Shown in pieces: positions 41,771-53,142 of a stretch of 64,000 bases of DNA. How positions within the stretch are numbered: the first letter of the stretch is position 1; every line of letters starts with the position of its first letter. Under the pieces are notes generated by a model. The model was not told where the DNA came from. It saw only the letters and a list, made by a program, of their open reading frames with translations, and searched no databases. The DNA comes from Stagnihabitans tardus. Lineage in GTDB: Bacteria > Pseudomonadota > Alphaproteobacteria > Rhodobacterales > Rhodobacteraceae. Location: the NCBI RefSeq assembly GCF_009925085.1, contig NZ_JAABNR010000001.1, forward strand, positions 62,001 through 126,000, in the 5' to 3' direction. Both the position numbers and the translations under genes were made by a program.

Positions 41771-43180
41771 ATGGCCAATTTTCCCGCCACCGATGCGAAC
41801 GACACCTTTGCCGGGACCTGGAACGCGGACCGCTTCGTTGGCGGGAAGGGCGATGACGTGGCCTATGGCTGGGACGGCGCCGACACTTTCTTCGGAGGCG
41901 CCGACAACGACACATTCTTCGGCCAGGCGGGCAGCGACATCGGTTACGGCGGCACCGGCGACGACAAGCTTCAGGGCGGTGGCGATGTCGACACGCTTTA
42001 CGGCGGGGCGGGCAACGACTCGCTCATGCTCGGCACCTTCTCGGGCAGCGCGGGCGAGGCCTATGGCGGGACCGGCAACGACATGATCCAGGTGCTCTCG
42101 GGCGGCCTTGGCCTCGTGATCGACGGCGGCGCGGGGATCGACACGGCCGCCTTCTTCATGTCGCCGCAGAGCCCCACGGGGGATATCGAGATCGACTTCT
42201 CGGGCACGCCCCGGGCCTCCTCGGTCAATGGCGGCGCATTTACCCTGGTCTCGGTCGAGAAGCTCTATGCCTATATCGCCTCCGAGGGCCATCACCGGAT
42301 CATCGGCAGCGCGCTGGCGGATTCGGTCTGGCTGGTCGATCACGTCGATGCCTCGGTCGTCGACCTCGGCGCGGGCGATGACTTCGCCCATGTCGACATC
42401 GGCCGGGGTCACAGGGTCCAGGGCGGCACGGGGACCGACACGCTGCGCATCAACTCCACCGGCCCCGTGACCCTGGTGGTCGATGACGCCACCCAGACCA
42501 TCAGCGGCACCGGGGACACGCTGCAAGGCTTCGAGAATTACGAGACCGTGGTCGTGGGCGCCGCCTATGTCCTCTTCGGCGCGGGCAATGACGCGCTTTA
42601 CGGCGGCTATTATGACGATATCGGCCATGGTGGCGGGGGGCGGGACCTGCTGCGGGGCTCCAGGGGCGCCGATATCCTTTACGGAGACGAGGACCGCGAC
42701 ACGGTCTCGGGCGGGACGGGCAATGACCAGCTTTTCGGCGGCGAGGGCAGCGATGTGCTGAACGGCGGCCCGGGCGAGGACACGGTCCATGGCGGCGCGG
42801 GCGACGACGTGATCCGGGGTGGCAAGGCGGGGGCCGGGGTGCTTTGGGGCGACGAAGGGGCCGACCGCTTCGTCTTTGGCCTCGACGCGGTCTCGCCGCA
42901 TCTGATCATGGATTTCACCTCCGGAAGCGACAGCCTGCGCTTTGCCCGCAGCCTTCTGCAATTCGGGCCCAGCGATCCGGGCCCCCTGCCCGACGACCTT
43001 CTGTCCTTCGGCACGGCGCAAGGCGAGGCGGCGCAGTTCGTGTTGCGCGAGAGGGCCGACCTGGGAGAGCTTTGGCTCGAATGGGACCCCAATGGCGATG
43101 ACCCTGCGGGCGGCACCTACCTGATGCTGCGGCTGACGGCGGGAACGACGCTTGCGGCCTCGGATATCTTCCTGATCTAG
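41771..43180 (+). CDS. RTX calcium-binding protein 3
   Basis: 469 residues, no signal peptide. Two blocks of RTX nonapeptides, about residues 25-90 (GGKGDDVAYGWDGADTFFGG) and 300-380 (GGTGNDQLFGGEGSDVLNGG), flank a middle region of longer beta-rich repeats. Ends LAASDIFLI, again Asp plus hydrophobic residues. Start at MANFPATDANDTF after a GGAG; longer frame upstream runs into the rpsF terminator region. Function unknown. Confidence 0.85.
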   Translation: MANFPATDANDTFAGTWNADRFVGGKGDDVAYGWDGADTFFGGADNDTFFGQAGSDIGYGGTGDDKLQGGGDVDTLYGGAGNDSLMLGTFSGSAGEAYGGTGNDMIQVLSGGLGLVIDGGAGIDTAAFFMSPQSPTGDIEIDFSGTPRASSVNGGAFTLVSVEKLYAYIASEGHHRIIGSALADSVWLVDHVDASVVDLGAGDDFAHVDIGRGHRVQGGTGTDTLRINSTGPVTLVVDDATQTISGTGDTLQGFENYETVVVGAAYVLFGAGNDALYGGYYDDIGHGGGGRDLLRGSRGADILYGDEDRDTVSGGTGNDQLFGGEGSDVLNGGPGEDTVHGGAGDDVIRGGKAGAGVLWGDEGADRFVFGLDAVSPHLIMDFTSGSDSLRFARSLLQFGPSDPGPLPDDLLSFGTAQGEAAQFVLRERADLGELWLEWDPNGDDPAGGTYLMLRLTAGTTLAASDIFLI

Positions 43181-43291
43181 CGGAAGAGCCTGGCGGACAG
43201 GGGCAGATTTCCCCAAGGCCCCGGGCGTTCCGCGTCATCGCAGGTCGCCCTTGGGCCAGCAAAGCGCCGCGCCTTGGGCTGTCTTGGCGCG

Positions 43292-44230
43292 ATGGAACAC
43301 TCGTCCCGCAAGTTTGCCGCCATCCTTTGTCTCTGCGCCGGAATCGCGATCTTTTCCGTCCAGGACCTGATCCTGAAGCTGATTTCAGACCGCTATCCGC
43401 TGTCCGAGGCCATGGTGCTGCGGTCCCTGGCCGCCATTCCCTGCCTCTTGGTGCTGGTGCGGGTGCTGGATGGCGGCTTCCCGGGCCTCATCAGCCGGGG
43501 CTGGCCGATGATGCTCTGGCGCGGGATCCTGAATTTCCTGGCCTATACCGCCTATTACCTGGCGCTGGCTGCCCTGCCCATGGCCACGACCGTGGCGCTT
43601 TACTTCACCGCGCCCTTGTTCATCACGCTTCTGGCCGTCCTCTGGCTGGGCGAGCGCGTGGCGCTGCACCGCTGGGTCGCGCTTGGCCTGGGGTTCCTTG
43701 GCGTCGTGATCATGGTCCGCCCCGGGGCGCTCTTTGACCCCGCAGCCCTCCTGCCGGTCTTCTGCGGCCTGGCCTATGCGCTCTCGATGGTCATGGCGCG
43801 GCGCATGGGGCAAAAGGACAGCGCGGCCGCCATGGCCTTCTGGGGGAACCTCGCCTTCCTCGGCTGCTCGCTGGGCCTGGCGCTCGCCTTCGGCAGCGGA
43901 GCCATGGAGGCGGGGCTCCACCCCTCGCTGTCCTTCCTGACCCGCGCCTGGGTGACGCCCACAGCCACCGATGCCGCCCTGATGGCCGCCTGCGGGCTGA
44001 TCGCGGCCGTGGGCCTGACGCTCTTGACCCAGGCCTACCGCATCGGCGCCAGCGCGACCGTGGCGCCTTTCGAATTCACCTTCGCCTTTTGGGGCGTGCT
44101 TTGGGGCTGGCTCTTCTTCGACCAACTGCCCGATGGCATGGGCTGGGTCGGCATGGCCGTGATCATCGCGGCCGGGACCTATGTCGTGACCACCGAAAGG
44201 GCCGATCCGCCCGGCAAGGAGGTCTTCTAG
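43292..44230 (+). CDS. EamA/DMT-family transporter
   Basis: 312 residues with ten predicted membrane segments in two EamA halves. PLSEAMVLRSLAAIPCLLV and ALPMATTVALYFTAPLFITL are typical of the RhaT/YdcZ-like S-adenosylmethionine or amino-acid exporter branch, but the substrate cannot be told. ATG 43292 preferred over the TTG at 43274. Convergent with tig. Confidence 0.88.
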   Translation: MEHSSRKFAAILCLCAGIAIFSVQDLILKLISDRYPLSEAMVLRSLAAIPCLLVLVRVLDGGFPGLISRGWPMMLWRGILNFLAYTAYYLALAALPMATTVALYFTAPLFITLLAVLWLGERVALHRWVALGLGFLGVVIMVRPGALFDPAALLPVFCGLAYALSMVMARRMGQKDSAAAMAFWGNLAFLGCSLGLALAFGSGAMEAGLHPSLSFLTRAWVTPTATDAALMAACGLIAAVGLTLLTQAYRIGASATVAPFEFTFAFWGVLWGWLFFDQLPDGMGWVGMAVIIAAGTYVVTTERADPPGKEVF

Positions 44231-44301
44231 CCCTTCCGCCGGCAAGGCCCCTTGATCCAATCGCCCCAGGACCCGACGTCATCAAGGACAGGCCCCAATG
44301 A

Positions 44302-44328
44302 AAAAGGCCGCCCCGAAGGGCGGCCTTT
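44302..44328. terminator. Bidirectional terminator between EamA gene and tig
   Basis: AAAGGCCGCC, loop CCGAAG, GGCGGCCTTT with A- and T-runs on either side. Confidence 0.88.
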
Positions 44329-44347
44329 CCGGCAATCCCTGAGGGGA

Positions 44348-45682
44348 TTACATCTCGTCCAAAGCATCGACCAGCTTTTGCAGCTCGTCCTTCGAGATTT
44401 CCTTGTCGGAGACCTTGGCCTGGGCGACCAGGTGATCCACGACCTTGTCTTCGAAGATCGGCGCGCGCAGCTGCTGCTGGACTTGCACGTTCTTCTGGAC
44501 GAACTCGAAATAGGCGCGTTCCTGGCCCGGATACTGGCGGGCAGCGGTCAGCACGGCCTGGGTCATCTCGGCATCGGTCACGGTGACCTCGGCCTTGCGA
44601 CCGATCTCGGCCAGGAGGAGCCCCAGACGCACGCGACGCTCGGCGAGCTTCTTGTGCTCGTCGGTGGTCTCGATATGGCCATGGTTGTGGCCATGGTCAT
44701 GGGGGTTTTCGTCGTGCCAGAGCTGGTGGGCGATCTGGTTGGCTTCCGCCTCGACCAGGGCCGGGGGCAGGTCGAACTTCACGGCGGCATCGAGCTGGTC
44801 GAGCAAAGCGCGCTTCAGCACGGCGCGGGCGGCGCCGGCATATTCGGCCTCGAGCCGGGTCGAGACCTGGCCCTTGAGGGCCGCGAGGTCTTCGGCGCCG
44901 AACTTCTTGGCCAGCTCGTCATCGATCTTGGCTTCGACCGGCTTTTTCACGGCCTTGATCTTGCAAGCGAAAACCGCTTCCTTGCCCGCCAGGTGCGCCG
45001 CACCGTAGTTCTCGGGGAAGGTGACCTTCACATCGACATCTTCCTCGGCGGCATGGCCGACGAGCTGGGCTTCAAAGCCCGGGATGAAGGAGTTCGAGCC
45101 CAGAACCAGCGGGTAATCCTCGCCAGCACCACCGTCAAACGGCACGCCGTCGATCGAGCCCTTGAAGTCGATCGTGACCTGGTCGCCGTCCTTGGCCTTG
45201 ACGCCCTTCTTGCGGTCTTCAAAGGACTTGGCCGAGGAGGCCAGGTTCTTGATCGCCTCTTCGACATCGGCTTCGGCGGCCTTCACGGCGACCTTTTCCA
45301 GGCTCAGCGTCGAGGCGTCGAATTCCGGGATCGGCGGCAGGGCTTCGTAGGTCATCTCGACCACGACATCCTGACCCTCGGCCCAGCTCTCGCCGCCGAC
45401 CATCTTGACCTCGGGCTGCAGCGCGGGGCGGTCGCCGGTGGCGTCGAAGTGATCCTTCATCGCCGTGTCGATCGCCTCTTGCATGGCATCGCCCATGATG
45501 CGCTGGCCGAACTGCTTGCGCAGGATGGCCAAGGGAACCTTACCCTTGCGGAAGCCCTTGATTTCGACATCGGGCTGCGCTTCGACCAGCTTTTCGGTGA
45601 CCTTGGCTTCAAGCTCGGCCGCCGTCACGGTGATCGTATAGGCGCGCTTCAGCCCGTCCTTCAGGGTCTCGGTGACCTGCAT
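44348..45682 (-). CDS. tig: Trigger factor, ribosome-bound chaperone/PPIase
   Basis: 444 residues. N-terminal ribosome-binding signature GFRKGKVP (residues about 44-51), FKBP-type PPIase domain (about 160-245, [21 protein letters not shown]) and helical C-terminal arms. A His-rich [10 protein letters not shown] stretch lies in the C-terminal domain. Its ATG is only 23 bp after the 3' end of tRNA-Leu, leaving almost no room for a separate promoter. Confidence 0.97.
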   Translation of the reverse strand: MQVTETLKDGLKRAYTITVTAAELEAKVTEKLVEAQPDVEIKGFRKGKVPLAILRKQFGQRIMGDAMQEAIDTAMKDHFDATGDRPALQPEVKMVGGESWAEGQDVVVEMTYEALPPIPEFDASTLSLEKVAVKAAEADVEEAIKNLASSAKSFEDRKKGVKAKDGDQVTIDFKGSIDGVPFDGGAGEDYPLVLGSNSFIPGFEAQLVGHAAEEDVDVKVTFPENYGAAHLAGKEAVFACKIKAVKKPVEAKIDDELAKKFGAEDLAALKGQVSTRLEAEYAGAARAVLKRALLDQLDAAVKFDLPPALVEAEANQIAHQLWHDENPHDHGHNHGHIETTDEHKKLAERRVRLGLLLAEIGRKAEVTVTDAEMTQAVLTAARQYPGQERAYFEFVQKNVQVQQQLRAPIFEDKVVDHLVAQAKVSDKEISKDELQKLVDALDEM

Positions 45683-45705
45683 GTTTCGTCCTTCTCATCC
45701 CAAAC

Positions 45706-45790
45706 TGGTGCGGGTGAAGGGACTTGAACCCCCACGCCTTGCGGCGCTGGAACCTAAATCCAGTGCGTCTGCCAGTTCCGCCACACCCGC
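45706..45790 (-). tRNA. tRNA-Leu (anticodon UAG)
   Basis: 85 nt with encoded CCA. Acceptor GCGGGTG pairs with CACCCGC; anticodon stem CTGGA/TCCAG with loop TTTAGGT gives anticodon TAG; long variable arm CGCCGCAAGGCG marks a class II tRNA; T-arm GGGGGTTCAAGTCCC. Reads CUA and other CUN codons. Confidence 0.95.
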
Positions 45791-46071
45791 AATCTGACGG
45801 GGGCCCCCGGTGGAGACCTGCCCGCAAAATCCGCGCCCTTCTAGCAAAGGACAAGGGGGGATGCGAGAGGAAAATTCAGCGGACGGCCGGCCAGTGCCTG
45901 GCGGGAAATCAGGCGATCCGGCTGGGGATTGGAAACAATTTTCGCAGAATACTGCCGGATTTCGGGGGGATATCGGGGGCTTTGTCGCCAAAGGGTCTCG
46001 CCGTTAACCCAATCTTGCCATATTCTTGGGGAAAAACAAAAGAGCAGAGGCATGATGCAGGAGAACCTTCC

Positions 46072-46554
46072 ATGGCGGCGACGTCTTCGATTGACACGGG
46101 TCTGGCGCAAGGCGTCGATGCCGTGACGCTGGCCGGGGTTGCGGGCGGGACCACGATCCTGACGCTGGATGGCGCCCTGCCGGTCGAGTTCCTCGCGCCG
46201 GGCGACCGGGTCCTGACCCGCGCAGGCTCGCGCCGCGTCGCAAGGGTCGAGGTCACCGTGGTCCGCAACGCCCGCATGGTCCGCATCGCGGCCGATGCGC
46301 TTGGCGTGGGCAAACCGGCCGAGGCGGTCCTCGTCTCGGAGGCCCAGGGCATCTTCATCCGCGACTGGCGCGCCAAGGCGCTTTACGGCCAGGCCGCCGC
46401 CGTGGTTCCGGCCGCGCGGCTCTGCGATGGCGAATATATCCGCGCCGAAGTGGTGGAGGAGGTGCGCCTCTTCTCCCTGGTGCTGGACAGCGCCGAGGTC
46501 ATCTATGCGGGCGGGCTGGAACTGGCCTGCGAAGGGCTTGCCGTTCCGGCCTGA
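46072..46554 (+). CDS. Hint-domain protein without the usual nucleophile
   Basis: 160 residues resembling the Hint (Hedgehog/intein) domains common in Rhodobacterales: GGTTILTLDGALPVEFLAPGDRVLTRAGSRRV near residues 25-57 and the late EYIRAEVVEEVRLFSLVLD. The residue before the GTTIL block, normally Cys in self-cleaving Hint domains, is not Cys (LAGVAGGTTIL), so autoprocessing is unlikely. No RTX repeats in this protein. AGGAG lies upstream of the ATG. In the preceding 45791-46071 gap no other gene is seen. Confidence 0.75.
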   Translation: MAATSSIDTGLAQGVDAVTLAGVAGGTTILTLDGALPVEFLAPGDRVLTRAGSRRVARVEVTVVRNARMVRIAADALGVGKPAEAVLVSEAQGIFIRDWRAKALYGQAAAVVPAARLCDGEYIRAEVVEEVRLFSLVLDSAEVIYAGGLELACEGLAVPA

Positions 46555-46568
46555 GGCGGGCCGCGGGT

Positions 46569-46610
46569 CCAAGAGAAAAGGGCGCCCTTGCGGGCGCCCT
46601 TTTCTCTTGG
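46569..46610 (+). terminator. Strong hairpin terminator after the Hint gene
   Basis: A perfect 19-bp stem: CCAAGAGAAAAGGGCGCCC, loop TTGC, and its exact complement, with A and T runs inside the stem on both sides. Confidence 0.85.
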
Positions 46611-46615
46611 AGGTA

Positions 46616-46800
46616 GCGGGGGCTGCCGCCCCCGCACCCCCGCATTCGGGGGACTGCCGTCCCCCGAGCCCCCAGCTTCAAGGGGAGCACGCTCCCCTTG
46701 AAAATCCCCGTGGAAATTTGGGCCAAGTTGAAAGGCAGAGCGCGCCTGGGTGATGCGCGGCTCATTGAAATGGTTGTGAGTATTTGGGCAAGCATGAAAG
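46616..46800 (+). repeat. Intergenic repeats, copies 8 and 9
   Basis: Copy 8 has three GC hairpins (G5..C5, G5..C5 and AAGGGGAGC..GCTCCCCTT), then AATCCCCGTGG and core 46712-46734. Core copy 9 (46779-46800) follows in the same orientation. They fill the gap between the Hint and nnr genes. Confidence 0.8.
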
Positions 46801-46829
46801 CAGGCTGCAGGTTAAGGTGGACCCGGGCC

Positions 46830-49178
<2,349 letters not shown>

Positions 49179-49249
49179 CCCATTCCAGAACACCGGGGCA
49201 CCGGATCACGCGGACCCCTTTGTAAACACCAACCCTGAAAGGCTAAAAG

Positions 49250-50659
49250 ATGAGCGCGATCAAAGATGCTCTGAAGCTGATGAAGGACGAGGAAGTCGAA
49301 TACGTCGATGTTCGCTTCACCGATCCGAAAGGCAAGCTTCAGCACGTCACCGTTGTGGCGGATCTCGTGGACGAGGACTTCTTCGAGGAAGGCTTCATGT
49401 TCGATGGCTCCTCCATCGCTGGCTGGAAGTCGATCGACCAGTCCGACATGAAGCTCATCCCCGATGCTTCCTCGGTCTATATCGACCCCTTCTACGCCGA
49501 AAAGACGCTTTGCGTTCATTGCGACGTGGTCGAGCCCGACACGAACGAGGCCTATGACCGCTGCCCGCGTCAGATCGCCAAGAAGGCCGAGGCTTACCTC
49601 AAGTCCTCGGGCATCGGCGATGCGGCTTACTTCGGGCCGGAAGCCGAATTCTTCATCTTCGACGACGTGCGCTATCAAGTCGCGCCGAACAAGGTGTCCT
49701 TCCAGCTCGACGCCGAAGCGGCGGCCTGGAACACCGATGCCTCCTTTGAGGGCGGCAACCTCGGCCATCGTGCGGGCTACAAGGGCGGCTATTTCCCGGT
49801 GAACCCGGTGGACGAAGCCCAGGACCTGCGCGGCGAGATGCTCTCCACCATGAAGCGCATGGGCATCAAGGTCGACAAGCACCACCACGAAGTGGCGACC
49901 TGCCAGCACGAGCTTGGCATGGTCTTCGGTTCGCTGATCGGTCAGGCCGACAACATCCAGAAGTACAAGTACGTCATCCACAACGTCGCGGCCGCCTATG
50001 GCAAGACCGTGACCTTCATGCCCAAGCCCATGAAGGGCGACAACGGCTCGGGGATGCATGTCAACATGTCGATCTGGAAGGACGGCAAGCCGCTCTTCGC
50101 GGGTGACAAGTATGCCGACCTGTCGCAGGAAGCCCTGTGGTTCATCGGCGGCATCCTGAAGCATGCCAAGGCGCTGAACGCGCTGACCAACCCCTCGACC
50201 AACTCCTACAAGCGCCTGATCCCGGGCTTCGAGGCTCCGGTGCTCTGCGCTTACTCCGCCCGCAACCGCTCGGGCTGCGTCCGTATTCCGTGGACCGAAT
50301 CGCCCAAGGCCAAGCGTGTCGAAGCCCGCTTCCCCGATCCGAGCGCGAACCCCTACCTGGCTTTCGCCGCCCTGATGATGGCGGGCCTCGACGGGATCAA
50401 GAACAAGATCGACCCGGGCCCGGCTTCGGACAAGGACCTCTACGACCTGCCGCCGGAAGAACTGGCCGCGATCCCGACGGTTTGCGGTTCGCTCCGGGAG
50501 GCGCTGGAAGAGCTGCAGAAGGACATGGACTTCCTGCTGCAAGGTGGCGTCTTCACCCGCGAGATGCTGGAGGCCTATGCCGAGCTGAAGTGGCAAGAAG
50601 TCTACAACTTCGAGCACACGCCGCACCCGGTGGAATACCAGATGTACTACTCCTGCTGA
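49250..50659 (+). CDS. glnA: Glutamine synthetase type I
   Basis: 469 residues. [10 protein letters not shown] (51-60), ATP-binding region [14 protein letters not shown] (259-272), and adenylylation Tyr Y398 ([10 protein letters not shown]) are all present. ATP-dependent synthesis of glutamine from glutamate and ammonium, regulated by PII through adenylylation. Preceded by GAAAGG. A strong terminator follows. Confidence 0.98.
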   Translation: MSAIKDALKLMKDEEVEYVDVRFTDPKGKLQHVTVVADLVDEDFFEEGFMFDGSSIAGWKSIDQSDMKLIPDASSVYIDPFYAEKTLCVHCDVVEPDTNEAYDRCPRQIAKKAEAYLKSSGIGDAAYFGPEAEFFIFDDVRYQVAPNKVSFQLDAEAAAWNTDASFEGGNLGHRAGYKGGYFPVNPVDEAQDLRGEMLSTMKRMGIKVDKHHHEVATCQHELGMVFGSLIGQADNIQKYKYVIHNVAAAYGKTVTFMPKPMKGDNGSGMHVNMSIWKDGKPLFAGDKYADLSQEALWFIGGILKHAKALNALTNPSTNSYKRLIPGFEAPVLCAYSARNRSGCVRIPWTESPKAKRVEARFPDPSANPYLAFAALMMAGLDGIKNKIDPGPASDKDLYDLPPEELAAIPTVCGSLREALEELQKDMDFLLQGGVFTREMLEAYAELKWQEVYNFEHTPHPVEYQMYYSC

Positions 50660-50679
50660 GCCGCAAGGCTGCACAGGGA

Positions 50680-50713
50680 AAGGGGCGCCCAGCCAAGGGC
50701 GCCCCTTTTGCTT
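50680..50713 (+). terminator. Terminator of glnBA
   Basis: AAAGGGGCGCCC, loop AGCCAA, GGGCGCCCCTTTT. Confidence 0.9.
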
Positions 50714-50745
50714 TGCGGGCGATTCGGATCGCGGTCAAGGTGGTT

Positions 50746-50911
50746 TGTCCAATCCGGACAGGTTGGCAAGTCCTGAGGGCGGAAGCATCGCCCCAAAAGC
50801 CTTGCCTAGACACAAATCGGACAGAAAGCAGACGGGGAGGCGAGATTTAATGTCTAAGTCACCTCGGACAGAATCGCATTTCGTCCAAAAATGTCTATGT
50901 CATTGCGGACA
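50746..50911. promoter_or_regulatory. Cluster of GGACA/TGTCC motifs upstream of the XRE gene
   Basis: GGACA occurs at 50756, 50819, 50866 and 50907; TGTCC or GTCC at 50746 and 50883; TGTCTA at about 50851 and 50892. Two pairs are inverted (TGTCC-N5-GGACA at 50746-50760). The 50660-50954 gap otherwise holds only the glnA terminator. Likely autoregulatory sites. Confidence 0.5.
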
Positions 50912-50954
50912 AAATACTCCGAATATGAGGCTATCCAGAACAAGGAGCCTCCAA

Positions 50955-51884
50955 ATGCACATCAACCCCGACAAACTGCGCCACCTGATGGCCAAGACCG
51001 AACTCCGCCGCGCTGCTGACCTTGCCGCCCGCTCCAAGGTGAGCGAAAAGACGATCGACCGCATCCTCGATGCCGAAGACCACAACTCGCAAACCACCAC
51101 TGTGACCCGCCTCGCCAGGGCCCTCGGCGTGACGCCCGAAGACCTTGCTCAGCCCCCGGCCCCCGGCGACTTGCGCCAACAGCAGGACCCAAACGCCTAC
51201 TCCTACCGCCATGCCTTTACCCTCACCGGCAGCGAGCGGCTGAACCTTGACCTCGTCGGGCATCGCTATGGGGTCTCCCCCGCCGATATCCTCAAGGCCG
51301 CCCCCGCCCTCTATGCGCTGGTGGCCGAGATGAGCCTCGCCAAGCGCCGCGCCGACCTGGACCTCGCCCGGCAGACGCGGCCCGTCGTCGCGCCCCATTT
51401 GCAGGGCGCCGCCGACATGGCCACCGGGCGGCTGGGGGAGGTGCTCTGTGCCGAAGAGGCCTCCATCGCCCGTGCCGACATCTTTGGCCGCCATCTGGAC
51501 AAGGTCTTCGCCGACCGCTTCGACATCGAGCCCCCCGCCCTCGACCCGTTCCATGATTTCATTCGGACTGCGGCAAAGGCGGCAAACCCTCACGCCTTCT
51601 CTGACCTTCTGGGCCGGGGAAACCTGCCCGAGAGGCTCTTCGAGGACGATCTCATCGCCATCAGCGGCGGGGACATCGCCGCCGCCTGGGCACTGGAGCA
51701 TGGGCGGGTGCGGATCCAGGACATTCCCGCCGAGCTGCGCTCCAATGACCGCAAGGCCGACCGGATCGCCTTTCTCGCCTCCTGTCTGACCGAAAAGGAC
51801 AGGGAATGGCTGGATTGCATCGCGAACATGACGCAGGACGCCCTCGCCGAAGACGAACAGAAGGAGCCCGACCATGGCCTCTAA
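50955..51884 (+). CDS. XRE-type helix-turn-helix protein with unknown C-terminal domain
   Basis: 309 residues. N-terminal HTH (residues about 5-60: HLMAKTELRRAADLAARSKVS, DRILDAEDH, TVTRLARALGVTPEDL). The middle (75-200) is an alpha-rich region ('SERLNLDLVGHRYGVSPADIL') of a kind found in phage-like and toxin-linked regulators. A GGAG site fits the 50955 ATG; the reading frame is open further upstream but crosses the motif cluster. Overlaps the next small gene by 11 bp, suggesting a two-gene unit. Function unknown. Confidence 0.75.
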   Translation: MHINPDKLRHLMAKTELRRAADLAARSKVSEKTIDRILDAEDHNSQTTTVTRLARALGVTPEDLAQPPAPGDLRQQQDPNAYSYRHAFTLTGSERLNLDLVGHRYGVSPADILKAAPALYALVAEMSLAKRRADLDLARQTRPVVAPHLQGAADMATGRLGEVLCAEEASIARADIFGRHLDKVFADRFDIEPPALDPFHDFIRTAAKAANPHAFSDLLGRGNLPERLFEDDLIAISGGDIAAAWALEHGRVRIQDIPAELRSNDRKADRIAFLASCLTEKDREWLDCIANMTQDALAEDEQKEPDHGL

Positions 51885-52074
51885 GCACCTGCGCGACTGC
51901 GCCCGCCTGTGCCGGGCGGCAGGCCTCTCAGTCTTGGGAGTCGAATTCGGCGGCAAGCATGTGCGGTTTCGGTGCGAGGAAGGGGTGATGATCCTGCCCT
52001 CCACCCCCAGCGACCGCCGCTGGGGCCGCAATGCCGCAGCGCAGGCCCGCCGGATGAAGCGCGACGCGGGCTGA
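51874..52074 (+). CDS. Small HicA-like/dsRBD-like hypothetical protein
   Basis: 66 residues, preceded by AAGGAG and overlapping the XRE gene by 11 bp. The GGKHVRFRC then LPSTPSDRRWGRNAAAQARR pattern (short strand, basic His, Pro-Ser-Asp loop, closing helix) resembles HicA-like small RNA-binding folds. No HicB partner is present; the upstream HTH protein may play the antidote/regulator role. Remote resemblance only. Confidence 0.6.
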   Translation: MASKHLRDCARLCRAAGLSVLGVEFGGKHVRFRCEEGVMILPSTPSDRRWGRNAAAQARRMKRDAG

Positions 52075-52178
52075 GCCCCTAAGTCGCGCCTCTGCGCGCC
52101 CCTTTCGCCTGCTCCTCAAGGCGCCCATGCCGTCCGCCGGGCCCCTCGCTCCCCCTTCCGGCACCCGCGCCCCTTCCC

Positions 52179-52236
52179 CTTTCACATTTGCCCAAGTATT
52201 CCGGGGTCCGGGGCAGCGCCCCGGGGCGCTCCACAG
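52179..52236 (-). repeat. Intergenic repeat, copy 10
   Basis: Inverted core 52179-52202 (CTTTCACATTTGCCCAAGT then ATTCC), followed by GGGGTCC and a GGGGCAGCGCCCC hairpin. The rest of the 52075-52399 gap is an AT-rich stretch (52305-52380) with half CtrA-like TTAAC motifs, probably the promoter of the following gene. Confidence 0.7.
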
Positions 52237-52399
52237 TCCCTGCCATTTCCAGAGACAATCCCCAGCGGCTTGCCCCGATTGTCTTTGCGGCGGAAACAAG
52301 GCGCATTGGTTAACAATACCTTTCTTTCTCCCAGATTTGCTCCGTTTCCCTCCACAATCCTTAACCATAACCAGCTCAGGAAAAACCGGGAGACTGACC

Positions 52400-53140
52400 A
52401 TGGGTCGCTATGACAATCGGTTCGCGAGTGACAGTGTTTTTCACACCTATTCCCCCTCTGCCCGTGCCGAGGTGATCGAGCGGCTGACCAATCCGGGCGG
52501 CCTCAGTGTCGGCCCGGCGCGGCTGGTGGCCGTCATCGACGGGATCATCCAGGAGGCGCTGGAAGAGACACCGATCGTGCTGTGGGAGGCCGAGGAGCTC
52601 ATCCGCTTTGAACTTCCCGAGGCGCGCATCCTCCTGGCCCTGCGCGAGGCCGAGACCCCGGCCCAGTCCGGCCTGACGCTTGGCGTCGTCTTCGAAGGCC
52701 CCAATGCCGAAGAGATCGCCTCCGCCCTCGCCCGGCTCATCGCCCGCACGATCCAGAGCCGCTTCCCGACCTTCGAACATGCCCCCGGCGCGGCGGAGGT
52801 CCCGGGTTTTGATGCGGAAAGTGCTGCGCTCTTCGACGAGCCGCTCAGCGGCAGCTCGAACGGCCTGCCCCCGGTCGACAGCCTGGCCGACCGGATGTGG
52901 AGCCGGGCCGAAGCCTGCGCCCCGGTGCCCCAGCGCCAGGCCGCGCCCCTGGCCGCGCCCCGGCCCTGGGCCTGGCTGGCGCGTCTGTCGCCAGGGCCCG
53001 CGCCCCGGTTTTCCTTGCCGGTCCTGCGGCCGATGCGCAGCTCGGTCCGGGCTCTTGCCTTCCTGCTTTTGGCCATGGGGCTGATCCAGGGCCCGATGGG
53101 ACCGGCCGCCCAGGCCGAGACCTCGAACACGGCGCCCTGA
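52400..53140 (+). CDS. Hypothetical protein with C-terminal membrane segment
   Basis: 246 residues. Not recognised. Residues 1-125 look globular and acidic (helical, with PARLVAVIDGIIQEALEETP and a repeated ILLALREAETP unit); 130-200 are Pro/Ala-rich and probably disordered; 212-235 is one hydrophobic segment (VRALAFLLLAMGLIQGPMGP) followed by a possible AQA cleavage-like site. Start chosen at MGRYDNRF, which has GGGAG upstream. Its stop is two bases from the convergent next gene. Confidence 0.7.
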   Translation: MGRYDNRFASDSVFHTYSPSARAEVIERLTNPGGLSVGPARLVAVIDGIIQEALEETPIVLWEAEELIRFELPEARILLALREAETPAQSGLTLGVVFEGPNAEEIASALARLIARTIQSRFPTFEHAPGAAEVPGFDAESAALFDEPLSGSSNGLPPVDSLADRMWSRAEACAPVPQRQAAPLAAPRPWAWLARLSPGPAPRFSLPVLRPMRSSVRALAFLLLAMGLIQGPMGPAAQAETSNTAP

Positions 53141-53142
53141 GT

